A DNA stretch of 64,000 nucleotides. Source: an uncultured Mucispirillum sp. Lineage in GTDB: Bacteria > Chrysiogenota > Deferribacteres > Deferribacterales > Mucispirillaceae. The DNA lies in the NCBI GenBank assembly GCA_944326705.1, contig CALVEY010000002.1, positions 60,655 through 124,654 on the forward strand. The letters run 5' to 3'. Every line of letters begins with the position of its first letter. Within the stretch, counting starts at the first letter, position 1. Under the pieces are notes generated by a model. The model made no database searches, was not told the origin of the DNA, and saw only the letters and a list, made by a program, of their open reading frames with translations. Shown here in pieces: positions 8,892-16,820 of this stretch. A program made the position numbers and the translations under genes.

Positions 8892-9458
8892 ATGAAGATT
8901 AATTTATCTAATAATATTATTCTATTATGTTTAATCATCGCTTTTATTATTGTATATTATATATTCCAGTCTTATCGTATAGATAAACTAAATCAGCTTA
9001 TAAATGAATTAGATATGATAAATATAGAGCAGGTAAATGCTGGTAACAAATATAATAATGAAATTATGATACTGGCAGAAGAATTACTTGCTGCAGACTC
9101 AAAAGATGAAATCATTATAATACATGATAATTTAAAGTTAATAGTAGATGAATATAATGATAAACTTAACTCCATTAAATTATCTTTAAAAACTGATAAA
9201 GCAATAGAATATATGAATAACTTTACAGCAAGAGAAAATCTTAATATTGATACAATAATGTATTTAAGTAAATATATTATTGTATCTTTAGAAGATAACA
9301 GCCATGCAGTTAGTGCTGATATGTATAATATTATTAATGAAAAGATGAATAAAAAACTAGAGGAAATATCCAAAAAGATTAAAGTTTTAAATGTTGAAAA
9401 AGCAAATATGGAAGAAGAGTTATCTAAACAATTAAAACAATCTATTAAATTAAATTAA
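8892..9458 (+). CDS. Small membrane-anchored coiled-coil protein, unknown function
   Basis: This 188-residue protein (ATG 8892; GTG 8883 is a possible alternative) was not recognised. One N-terminal transmembrane helix (about residues 9-26) is followed by a long, charged, Lys/Glu/Asn/Ile-rich helical region with coiled-coil character at the C-terminus (about 135-185). It is probably anchored in the inner membrane with the coiled coil in the periplasm. It ends in a terminator shared with the convergent pot operon. Confidence 0.6.
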   Translation: MKINLSNNIILLCLIIAFIIVYYIFQSYRIDKLNQLINELDMINIEQVNAGNKYNNEIMILAEELLAADSKDEIIIIHDNLKLIVDEYNDKLNSIKLSLKTDKAIEYMNNFTARENLNIDTIMYLSKYIIVSLEDNSHAVSADMYNIINEKMNKKLEEISKKIKVLNVEKANMEEELSKQLKQSIKLN

Positions 9459-9473
9459 AACTATATAAATAAA

Positions 9474-9502
9474 AAGCCCATCTGCTTTATGCAAATGGGC
9501 TT
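9474..9502. terminator. Bidirectional terminator between the coiled-coil gene and potD
   Basis: Arms AAGCCCAT (9474-9481) and ATGGGCTT (9495-9502) form a stem with an A-rich flank on the left and a T-rich flank on the right. It can therefore act for the plus-strand gene ending at 9458 and the minus-strand gene ending at 9516. Confidence 0.85.
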
Positions 9503-9515
9503 GAATATATTTTAA

Positions 9516-10556
9516 TTATTCACCTATTTTTAATTTTTCCCATAAAGCACTGTATATTGGAAGTGCTTCTTCTACATCAAGCTGAAATTCAGAATTTTTT
9601 AAATCTTCATCAGTAGGGAAGATAGTTCTGCTGTTTTTTGATGTTTCATCAAGATATTGTGCAACTTCTTCTTTTTTTACAGGTGTAGTATATCCTACAT
9701 AGTTAGAAATTTGTGCAGAAATATCTGGACGGATAATGAAATCAATAAATTTATAAGCATTTTCTACATTTTTAGCTTTACTTGGAATTACAAGGCTGTC
9801 TACCCATACAGCAGCGCCGTCTTTTGGATAAATGTATTTAATATTTTCATTTTCCTGAGCTGCCATAAATGCTTCACCGCTCCACATAATACCGATGTAT
9901 ACTTCTTCATTTAAAAATGGTGTTCTAGGAGAATCTGAATTAAAAAGTTTAACTGAAGGCATAAGTTTAACAAGTTTATTATATGCTGCTTCTAATTCAT
10001 CTTTATTTTTTGTATTGCCAGAATACCCAATAGAGCGAAGTGCTGCATGGAAAACTTCTCTTAAATCATTTTGAAGCATTACTTTTCCTTTAAATTCTTC
10101 TCTCCATAAATCAGCCCATGATGATATTGTTGATGGGTCAATATATTTTGCATTTACACCAATAGCAGTAGTTCCCCACATAAAAGGAACACTGTATTTA
10201 TTATCTGGGTCATAAGGCTGATTTATAAGCTGTGGGTTAAGCTTATTGAAATTAGTAAGTTTTGTTTTATCTATAGCTTGTATTAAGCCTTCTTTTTGCA
10301 TTTTCTGCACATAGTAGGTTGATGGCACTGCAACATCATAGTCTGCACCACCAGTTATTTTTATTTTTGCATACATTGCTTCGTTACTGTCATAAGTAGT
10401 ATAACGAACTTTAATACCAGTTTCTTTTTCAAACTGTTTAATAACTTCATCAGGGATATACTCTGACCAGTTATAAACATAAACCTCGTTTTCAGGTTTT
10501 TTTGTGCAGGCAAAAACAGTTAAGCTTACCAGCATAAGAATAATAATTTTTTTCAT
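9516..10556 (-). CDS. potD: Spermidine/putrescine-binding lipoprotein PotD
   Basis: This is the substrate-binding component of the polyamine ABC transporter. The N-terminus is a lipoprotein signal ending in LTVFAC (Cys17 lipidated), so the protein is tethered in the periplasm. The mature part starts with EVYVYNWSEYIPDEVI, the usual opening of PotD/PotF proteins, and later contains WGTTAIGVN and IMWSGEAF segments. The 346-residue length is standard. The start overlaps the end of potC by 4 bases. Polyamine preference (spermidine or putrescine) cannot be decided by reading alone. Confidence 0.94.
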   Translation of the reverse strand: MKKIIILMLVSLTVFACTKKPENEVYVYNWSEYIPDEVIKQFEKETGIKVRYTTYDSNEAMYAKIKITGGADYDVAVPSTYYVQKMQKEGLIQAIDKTKLTNFNKLNPQLINQPYDPDNKYSVPFMWGTTAIGVNAKYIDPSTISSWADLWREEFKGKVMLQNDLREVFHAALRSIGYSGNTKNKDELEAAYNKLVKLMPSVKLFNSDSPRTPFLNEEVYIGIMWSGEAFMAAQENENIKYIYPKDGAAVWVDSLVIPSKAKNVENAYKFIDFIIRPDISAQISNYVGYTTPVKKEEVAQYLDETSKNSRTIFPTDEDLKNSEFQLDVEEALPIYSALWEKLKIGE

Positions 10557-11326
10557 CTTTTCCTCTCTCTTAACATTATTTGAGCTATTATAATTATAAG
10601 CATTGATGCTCCAAAAATAAGTGTACTTAAAGCATTAACTTCAGGTTTTACACCAGTTCTGACCATTGCATATATTTTCTGCGGCAGTATTTCAAACTGT
10701 GGTCCTGATGTAAAAAATGCGCATATACTGTCATCCATAGATATTGTAAAGCTTAATATCCATGCAGCTATTACAGCAGGTAATATAGAAGGCAGAATAA
10801 TATGGAAAAATGTCTGCAGTTCGTTTGCACCTAAATCTTTTGCTGCTTCAATAATATGTACATCAAAATTTGCAAGCCTTGTAAAAAGAACAGCCATAAC
10901 AAAAGGTAGGCATAAAGTAATATGTGTAATAAGCAGAGTTTGAAAGCCTAAGTCCATACTTAAAAACTTAAACAATAAAAGCAGTGATATACCCATAATA
11001 ATCTCTGGTGACATTATAAGTATATATAAAAGTGACATAATAAAGTTTTTGCCAAAAAATTTAAACCTGAATAAAGTAACTGCAGAAAGTGTTCCTATAA
11101 TTGTAACAAGAGTGGCAGCAGATACACCTACAATTAATGAGTTTACAAGTCCGCTTATTAATGCACTTGAATTAAATAACTTTTCATACCATTTTAAAGA
11201 AAAACCTTTCCATACAGTGCCAGATGATGCTTCGTTAAATGAAAAGATTATTAAAATAATTAATGGCAGATATAAAAATAAATAAACTAAAAATATATAG
11301 AGCCAAGGCCATTTTGAATTTTTCAT
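10553..11326 (-). CDS. potC: Spermidine/putrescine ABC transporter permease PotC
   Basis: This 257-residue integral membrane protein has about six transmembrane helices. It carries the permease EAA-loop signature EAAKDLGANELQTFFHIILP, through which it contacts the ATPase PotA. WYEKLFNSS after the first helix is typical of PotC. It overlaps potB by one base and potD by four, which shows a tightly coupled operon in the order potA-potB-potC-potD. Confidence 0.94.
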   Translation of the reverse strand: MKNSKWPWLYIFLVYLFLYLPLIILIIFSFNEASSGTVWKGFSLKWYEKLFNSSALISGLVNSLIVGVSAATLVTIIGTLSAVTLFRFKFFGKNFIMSLLYILIMSPEIIMGISLLLLFKFLSMDLGFQTLLITHITLCLPFVMAVLFTRLANFDVHIIEAAKDLGANELQTFFHIILPSILPAVIAAWILSFTISMDDSICAFFTSGPQFEILPQKIYAMVRTGVKPEVNALSTLIFGASMLIIIIAQIMLRERKR

Positions 11327-12183
11327 TACAGCACCTTTGTCCTAAATGATTTTGAGCTTTTATAGTATGCCCATATCATAATACCCATAATAACAGTTAT
11401 TAATACGCTTGCAGCAGAGCCAAGAGGCCAGTTTTGCAGCACATTAGATGTAAACTGTTCTTGAATAATATTACTAACCATAATATTTTTTCCGCCGCCT
11501 AAAAGGCTTGGTATATAGAATAATCCAAGGGCAGGCAGGAATACTAAAACTGTGCCTGCAATTATTCCTGGAGAAGTAAGCGGTAAAATAATATGGTAAA
11601 AAGTGCGAAGTTTGCTTGCACCTAAATCCTGAGCTGCTTCTATATATCTAAAATCAAATTTATCAATTGTTGCATAAAGCGGCAGTATCATAAATGGTAA
11701 AAGGGTATAAACAAAGCCAAAAATAATAGCACCTTCTGTATAAAGCAGAGAAAGTGGAGCATCTATTATACCGATTTTAATAAGAATAGTATTAATAAGC
11801 CCGTTTGCAGCAAGCATATATGATATTGCATAAGTTCTAATTAATGCGCTTGTCCAGTAAGGGATAACAACAAGAAGTGCCAGCAGACCTTTATATTTTG
11901 ATTTAGAGCGTGCTAAAATATATGCAAAAGGATAGCCTATTATTAAACATAAAAAAGTAGCAATTGCAGCAACTTTAAATGAGTTTAAAAATATATTAAA
12001 ATATGCACCAGTGAAAAAGCGTTTATAGTTTTCTAAAGTGAAAACAGCTTTTACAAAAGACTGGCTGTCATATTCTAAAAAGCTTACAATAAACATTATA
12101 ATATTTGGTATTAATGCAAAAAGCAAAAGCCATAAAACTATTACTGCAATAGTTACAGTATGGAATAGGTTACGCTCTTTCAT
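11326..12183 (-). CDS. potB: Spermidine/putrescine ABC transporter permease PotB
   Basis: This 285-residue inner-membrane permease has about six helices and the EAA motif EAAQDLGASKLRTFYHIILP. LENYKRFF in the first periplasmic loop and the PYWTSALIRTYA segment fit PotB. It pairs with PotC to form the channel. It overlaps potA by 14 bases, so it is translated in coupling with the ATPase gene. Confidence 0.94.
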   Translation of the reverse strand: MKERNLFHTVTIAVIVLWLLLFALIPNIIMFIVSFLEYDSQSFVKAVFTLENYKRFFTGAYFNIFLNSFKVAAIATFLCLIIGYPFAYILARSKSKYKGLLALLVVIPYWTSALIRTYAISYMLAANGLINTILIKIGIIDAPLSLLYTEGAIIFGFVYTLLPFMILPLYATIDKFDFRYIEAAQDLGASKLRTFYHIILPLTSPGIIAGTVLVFLPALGLFYIPSLLGGGKNIMVSNIIQEQFTSNVLQNWPLGSAASVLITVIMGIMIWAYYKSSKSFRTKVL

Positions 12184-13273
12184 CTTTTAACACAACCTCC
12201 CAGCCGGAAACCCAGCCAACAGAAACCTGTTCATTCATATTATAGTCAAAATCTTCATATTCTTCGTCAAAAAACTCACTTGCTTTAATAATTGTGCCGT
12301 TATTTAATTTGATTGTAGTATCAAGAGTTGCCCCTTTATATACTTTTGTTTCAATATTTCCAACCATTAAACCTTCAGTATCTGGGTGCTCGCTAAGTTT
12401 TTCTATTCTCATATCTTCAGGTCTTAAAAGAAGTGTAAATTTATCGCCAATATTTAATTCTTTTTTAGTTTTAATGCTGCATATTCTGCCTTCAACTTTT
12501 GCTTTAACAAGGCTGTCTTCAAACCCAAGAACTTCACCATGTAAAACATTTACATCGCCAATAAAGTTTGCAACAAATATAGAGTTTGGTTCTTCATATA
12601 AGTTTTTAGGAGTGCCGCACTGCTCAATAATACCTTGATTCATAACTATAACTCTGTCAGACATAGATAATGCTTCTTCTCTGTCATGAGTAACTAAAAC
12701 AAAGGTAATGCCTAATTTACGCTGCAGCTGTTTTAATTCTTTCTGCATATTAAGACGAAGGGAGGCATCTAATGCACTTAATGGCTCATCAAGAAGTAAA
12801 ACTAATGGTTTATTAACTAAAGCTCTGGCAAGAGCAACACGCTGCTGCTGTCCGCCTGAAAGCTGATGCGGTTTTCTATCAACAAATTCTTCAAGTTTAA
12901 CAATGCGAAGAACATCCATAACTTTTTCTTTTATTTCATTTTTAGGCACTTTGTGCATTTTAAGCCCAAAAGCAATATTATCAAAAACTGTCATATGTGG
13001 AAAAAGGGCATAGTTTTGAAAAACAGTATGGACTTCTCTATTATTTGCAGGAATATTATTAATGCGTTTGCCCTGTAGTAAAATATCACCGCTGTCTGCC
13101 TGCTCAAAACCTGCAATCAGTCTAAGAGTAGTAGTTTTTCCGCAGCCTGATGGGCCAAGTATTGTTAAAAATTCGCCATTATAGATTTTTAAATCTAAGT
13201 TATTTAATACAGATTTGCCGTCAAAGCTTTTACAAATATTTTTTAACTCTACAAGTGTTTCCTGCTGTTTCAT
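12170..13273 (-). CDS. potA: Spermidine/putrescine ABC transporter ATP-binding protein PotA
   Basis: This 367-residue ATPase drives polyamine import. Walker A is GPSGCGKTT (residues 40-48), the Q-loop is TVFQNYALFPH, the signature is LSGGQQQR, Walker B is LLLDEPLSALD, and the switch His lies in VTHDREEA. The C-terminal part (from about residue 240) is the TOBE-like regulatory domain of PotA/MalK-type ATPases. It is the first gene of the operon, with an AAGGTGG ribosome-binding site just upstream and a promoter about 80 bases before the start. Confidence 0.95.
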   Translation of the reverse strand: MKQQETLVELKNICKSFDGKSVLNNLDLKIYNGEFLTILGPSGCGKTTTLRLIAGFEQADSGDILLQGKRINNIPANNREVHTVFQNYALFPHMTVFDNIAFGLKMHKVPKNEIKEKVMDVLRIVKLEEFVDRKPHQLSGGQQQRVALARALVNKPLVLLLDEPLSALDASLRLNMQKELKQLQRKLGITFVLVTHDREEALSMSDRVIVMNQGIIEQCGTPKNLYEEPNSIFVANFIGDVNVLHGEVLGFEDSLVKAKVEGRICSIKTKKELNIGDKFTLLLRPEDMRIEKLSEHPDTEGLMVGNIETKVYKGATLDTTIKLNNGTIIKASEFFDEEYEDFDYNMNEQVSVGWVSGWEVVLKDERA

Positions 13274-13642
13274 TTTCCACCTTTTTTAAATATTTCATCT
13301 AAAAATCAGGCTTAAGCCAGTTAATATTTTTAAAATTTATGAATTTTGACAAGTATTAATATACTTCCTTACTTGTAATGTCAAGCATATTTTTATAAAT
13401 TATATTGTTTTATAATAAATATATAAAAATATATGTGCATAAATATATATTACATAATATAAGATATTGATATATAACAAATAATATAAAATTGTTGTTT
13501 TAGTATTTTTATAGATAAAAATATAATATTTTATATTAAAAATGTAAAAAATTATAAAAAATGATGTTGTATTTTGCTAAAATTTATCAATTTTTAATAT
13601 TTTTTTATGATTTTGAATATGTCAAATTCTATATTTTACTTA
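13274..13642. other. AT-rich intergenic region between divergent pot and cop operons
   Basis: This stretch holds the potA promoter and leader at its left end, including the 10-bp palindrome GGCTTAAGCC at 13309-13318. The rest is about 250 bases of nearly pure A/T sequence with no ORF or RNA gene that I can see. The copA promoter follows at its right end. Confidence 0.6.
13346..13384 (-). promoter_or_regulatory. potA promoter with inverted repeats
   Basis: On the minus strand, TTGACA (13379-13384) is followed 17 bases later by TATTAA (13356-13361), with an overlapping TATATT at 15 bases. The region contains the arms ACAAGTA (13349-13355) and TACTTGT (13370-13376), and a nested AAGTAT/ATACTT pair (13351-13366). 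This could be a repressor site for the polyamine operon. The promoter is likely; the operator is inference. Confidence 0.55.
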
Positions 13643-13671
13643 TTGACTTTTTTATTGAGATATATTACTAA
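13643..13671 (+). promoter_or_regulatory. Putative copA promoter
   Basis: TTGACT (13643-13648) and TACTAA (13666-13671) are 17 bases apart and lie just upstream of the CsoR-type operator. The -10 box is imperfect, as expected for a derepressed or activated metal promoter, and the call rests mainly on position. Confidence 0.5.
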
Positions 13672-13682
13672 TAAATATCCCC

Positions 13683-13697
13683 ATACCACAGGGGTAG
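13683..13697 (+). promoter_or_regulatory. Putative CsoR operator upstream of copA
   Basis: ATACCACAGGGGTAG is an imperfect dyad (TACC at 13684-13687, GGTA at 13693-13696) in a stretch with far more G and C than its surroundings. It resembles the ATACCC...GGGGTAT sites bound by copper-sensing CsoR repressors. It sits about 12 bases after the putative -10 box and 19 bases before the copA start, where binding would block transcription. A csoR gene is in the same operon. Confidence 0.65.
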
Positions 13698-13715
13698 GGA
13701 AGATAAGGTGTTTAT

Positions 13716-16202
13716 ATGAAAGAGAAGTATAATATTACAGGTATGACATGTTCTGCATGTTCTGCTCATGTTACAAAAGCAGTATCAAAAGTTAATGGAG
13801 TAAAAAATGTTAATGTTAATCTGCTTTCAAATAATATGGTGGTGGAATATGATGATACTGTATCAAGCAGTGATATTATTTCAGCAGTTACAGAAGCAGG
13901 ATATGGAGCAGAAGTAGAAAATAATAAAGTAAATACAAAGCAGTTGAAAAAGCTGCCTTATGATACAGAGCTTGAAAATATGAGAAAAAGGCTTATTGTA
14001 TCATTTATATTTTTTATTCCTGTAATGTATTTATCTATGGGCAGTATGGCAGGGCTTCCCCAGTTTTCTTTTTTTAAGCATTATGAAGGCAGCTTTAACT
14101 ATGCTTTCACTTTATTTTTACTGACAATACCTGTTTTGATAGTGAATAGAAAATTTTTTATTAATGGTTTTAAAGCATTAATAAATAAAGCACCTAATAT
14201 GGACAGCCTTGTTGCTCTTGGTTCATCAGCTGCTGTAGTATATGGTATATTTGCAATATATAAAATAGGTTATGGATATGCTTATCAGGAAGCATCTGTA
14301 GTTATGAAATACAGCCATGACTTATATTTTGAATCAGCTGTTACTATATTAACATTAATTACTCTTGGAAAATATCTTGAAACAAAATCAAAAAGAAGAA
14401 CTAGAGATGCAGTTGAAAAGTTAATCAGCTTAACACCAAAAACTGCTGTTGTGGAAAAAGACGGTAAAGAAATTACTGTTGCTTATGATGATATACGGGA
14501 GGGAGATATTATAGTTGTAAAACCAGGTGGTATTATCGCTTGTGACGGTATAATTATCTCTGGCGCTGCATCTATTGATGAATCAGCCATCACTGGCGAA
14601 AGTATGCCTGTTGAAAAAAAACAGGGGGATAAAGTAATAAGTGCAACTATTAATAAAACTGGTCATATAAAGTTTAAGGCTTTAAAAGTGGGCAGTGATA
14701 CTACCTTATCTCAAATAATATCATTAGTAGAAGAAGCAGCAAACTCAAAAGCGCCTATCTCTAAACTGGCTGATAAAATAAGCGGGATATTTGTTCCTGT
14801 AGTTATAATAATTGCATTAATTTCTGGTATTTTCTGGCTTTATATGGGCGAAAGTTATGAGTTTGCTCTATCTATTGCAATATCTGTTTTAGTAATATCC
14901 TGCCCGTGTGCTTTAGGGCTTGCAACACCTGTAGCTATTATGGTAGGCACAGGCAAAGGTGCAGAAAACGGGATATTGATAAAATCTGCTGAAAGTCTTG
15001 AAATGGCACATAATATAAAAGCAGTTGCTCTTGATAAAACAGGAACTATTACTGAAGGGAAAATGAAAGTTGTAAATATTCAGTCATTTAAATACAGTCA
15101 AAATGAATTACTGCAGCTTGCTTATTCTATGGAAGTAAAATCTGAGCATCCTATTTCAAAAGCAGTTGTTGAAAAAGCAGAAGAATTAAACTGCAGATTA
15201 TTAAATATTGATAATTTTATTTCTTATTCTGGTCTTGGTATATCATGTGTAATAGATAATACTTCATATTATGCCGGCAACATAAAGTTTTTGTCAGATA
15301 AAAATATAGATATTAGTAAAATATCTAATATGATTTTGCCTAATAAAGCCGCTGCACCTGTTTATATTGCAGAAAATAACGAAGTAATAGGTATTATATA
15401 TGTAGCAGATACTATCAAAGAAACAAGTATAGAAGCAGTAAAAGGCTTTAAAGAGCTTGGAATAGATGTATATATGCTTACAGGAGATAATAAAGAAACT
15501 GCAGAATATATTGCACATCAGGCAGGAATTGATAATATATATGCAGAACTTTTACCACAGGATAAAGAAAGGATAATAAAAGAAATTCAAAATAAAGGTA
15601 TTAAAACTGCAATGGTAGGAGATGGCATTAATGATGCACCCGCATTAATGCGCTCTGATTTAGGGATAGCAATAGGGGCAGGAACTGATGTAGCAGTTGA
15701 ATCTGCAGATATTGTTTTAATAAAAAATAATCTGTTAGACGCCTTAACTGCTGTAAAATTAAGCCATGCAACTATTAAAAATATTAAAACAAACTTATTC
15801 TGGGCATTTTTTTATAATATTATAGGTATTCCAGTAGCTGCTGGTATATTTTATACATCATTTGGCGTTACATTAAACCCAATGATAGCAGCTGCTGCTA
15901 TGAGTTTCAGCTCAATATTTGTTGTAACTAACGCTTTAAGATTAAAATTTTTTAAAGCAGAAAAATATAGTAAAGGAGATAAACTTATGAAAGTTATTGT
16001 AAATGTAAACGGTATGAACTGCAACCATTGTAAAATGGCAGTTGAAAAAGCATTAAATACTGTAGACGGAGTAGTTTCTGCTGAAGTTAATTTAGAAGCA
16101 AAAAATGCTTCTGTTACATTATCAAAAGAAGTTGCAGACAGCGACTTAATGAATGTTATAAATGAAGCTGGTTTTGAAGCAGTTTCTGTGGAAAAAGCAT
16201 AA
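13716..16202 (+). CDS. copA: Copper-exporting P1B-type ATPase with C-terminal CopZ-like domain
   Basis: This 828-residue inner-membrane pump exports Cu(I) using ATP. An N-terminal metal-binding HMA domain has GMTCSACSAHV (Cys12, Cys15). The transmembrane metal site is CPC in SCPCALGLATP (about residue 396), the phosphorylation site is DKTGT (Asp440), the actuator loop is TGES, and GDGINDAP is the hinge motif. Unusually, a second HMA domain with GMNCNHCKMA (Cys769, Cys772) follows the last transmembrane helix. An AAGGAG site (15973-15978) and in-frame ATG (15987) just before it could also give a free 71-residue CopZ. It is followed by csoR with 1-base spacing. Confidence 0.94.
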   Translation: MKEKYNITGMTCSACSAHVTKAVSKVNGVKNVNVNLLSNNMVVEYDDTVSSSDIISAVTEAGYGAEVENNKVNTKQLKKLPYDTELENMRKRLIVSFIFFIPVMYLSMGSMAGLPQFSFFKHYEGSFNYAFTLFLLTIPVLIVNRKFFINGFKALINKAPNMDSLVALGSSAAVVYGIFAIYKIGYGYAYQEASVVMKYSHDLYFESAVTILTLITLGKYLETKSKRRTRDAVEKLISLTPKTAVVEKDGKEITVAYDDIREGDIIVVKPGGIIACDGIIISGAASIDESAITGESMPVEKKQGDKVISATINKTGHIKFKALKVGSDTTLSQIISLVEEAANSKAPISKLADKISGIFVPVVIIIALISGIFWLYMGESYEFALSIAISVLVISCPCALGLATPVAIMVGTGKGAENGILIKSAESLEMAHNIKAVALDKTGTITEGKMKVVNIQSFKYSQNELLQLAYSMEVKSEHPISKAVVEKAEELNCRLLNIDNFISYSGLGISCVIDNTSYYAGNIKFLSDKNIDISKISNMILPNKAAAPVYIAENNEVIGIIYVADTIKETSIEAVKGFKELGIDVYMLTGDNKETAEYIAHQAGIDNIYAELLPQDKERIIKEIQNKGIKTAMVGDGINDAPALMRSDLGIAIGAGTDVAVESADIVLIKNNLLDALTAVKLSHATIKNIKTNLFWAFFYNIIGIPVAAGIFYTSFGVTLNPMIAAAAMSFSSIFVVTNALRLKFFKAEKYSKGDKLMKVIVNVNGMNCNHCKMAVEKALNTVDGVVSAEVNLEAKNASVTLSKEVADSDLMNVINEAGFEAVSVEKA
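15987..16202 (+). CDS. copZ: Possible separately translated CopZ-like copper chaperone inside copA
   Basis: Within the copA frame, AAGGAG at 15973-15978 stands 8 bases before ATG 15987, better than the ribosome-binding sites of several real genes here. Starting there gives 71 residues, a complete stand-alone HMA fold with GMNCNHC at residues 9-15 and the normal length of CopZ. This is what is seen. That the ribosome actually starts here, so that one gene makes both pump and chaperone, is inference. The alternative is that the ribosome-binding site is a relic of an ancestral separate copZ gene whose stop was lost. Confidence 0.5.
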   Translation: MKVIVNVNGMNCNHCKMAVEKALNTVDGVVSAEVNLEAKNASVTLSKEVADSDLMNVINEAGFEAVSVEKA

Positions 16203-16203
16203 T

Positions 16204-16467
16204 ATGAAAGCAGATAAGGCTGAAGTTTTACCACTTTTAAAAACAGCAAAAGGTCATATTGAAGGCATTATTCGTATGGTGGAAGATGACAGGTACTGTA
16301 TGGATATATCAAACCAGATATTTGCTGTAGAAGCTCTTATGCGTAAAACTAATAAAATAGTATTAAAAGCTCATTTATTATCATGTGTTTATGCTGCAGC
16401 AAAAAGTGGTGATGTAGATAAAAAAATAGATGAACTTGTTTCTATGCTTAATACATTAATGAAATAA
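16204..16467 (+). CDS. csoR: CsoR-family copper-sensing transcriptional repressor
   Basis: This 87-residue all-helical protein belongs to the CsoR/RcnR family (formerly DUF156). The Cu(I) ligand pattern Cys-His-Cys is visible: Cys in YCMDISNQI, and His and Cys in KAHLLSC (spaced i, i+4). These repressors bind GC-rich dyads and release DNA on Cu(I) binding. The start is ATG 16204, one base after the copA stop, with only a weak ribosome-binding site, so translation is probably coupled. The likely target is its own operon, through the site at 13683-13697. Confidence 0.92.
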   Translation: MKADKAEVLPLLKTAKGHIEGIIRMVEDDRYCMDISNQIFAVEALMRKTNKIVLKAHLLSCVYAAAKSGDVDKKIDELVSMLNTLMK

Positions 16468-16473
16468 AAAGAT

Positions 16474-16510
16474 ACTTTTGAAAAAAGGATTTATTCCTTT
16501 TTTCAAAAGT
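16474..16510. terminator. Strong bidirectional terminator between the two metal operons
   Basis: A perfect 16-bp stem (16474-16489 with 16495-16510; ACTTTTGAAAAAAGGA and its complement) with a TTTAT loop lies between csoR (+) and the convergent HMA-like gene (-). The stem itself holds A and T runs, and it can act on both strands. Confidence 0.85.
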
Positions 16511-16514
16511 TAAG

Positions 16515-16820
16515 TTACTGTTTAAAAAATTTATCCATTTCTTTTATGATAGATAAAATTTCAGGAACTGCTTCTTCGCCATAAATTTCATATATTTCTT
16601 TTATTTTTTCAAAATATGGCATAGCTTTTTTTATTTTTAAAAAAGGTATTTTGCTTGGAGAATATTCTATAAGCATACTTCCAGTTATTTCATTTACAGT
16701 AATATTTTCAACTGATTTAGAAGCCATCAGCATATCAGTTATTTGCCTGCTTATTTCACTGTTTTTAAAAAGTGCTGCTTTTAAACGAACTCTGCCTTCA
16801 AAAAAGCTTGATACTATCAT
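16515..16820 (-). CDS. Stand-alone HMA-like protein without CxxC
   Basis: This 101-residue protein has the pattern GRVRLKAALFKNS followed by VENITVNEITGSMLIEYSP. It corresponds to the ferredoxin-like HMA_2-type domain seen at the N-terminus of the adjacent ATPase, with GRIRLHY and ININPLTCSILIYY. Neither has the metal-binding CxxC of classic HMA domains. The C-terminal third is helical and lysine/glutamate rich. It overlaps the ATPase gene by 4 bases and is the last gene of the operon, so it probably partners the pump. Role unknown; the family assignment is fairly good. Confidence 0.7.
   Translation of the reverse strand: MIVSSFFEGRVRLKAALFKNSEISRQITDMLMASKSVENITVNEITGSMLIEYSPSKIPFLKIKKAMPYFEKIKEIYEIYGEEAVPEILSIIKEMDKFFKQ

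Noticed and set aside
8993..9373. 126-residue minus-strand ORF opposite the coiled-coil membrane protein
   Set aside because: The plus-strand gene has a sensible membrane helix and coiled coil and ends at a terminator; the antisense frame has Ser/Ile/Leu-rich content typical of a shadow of a helical coding frame.
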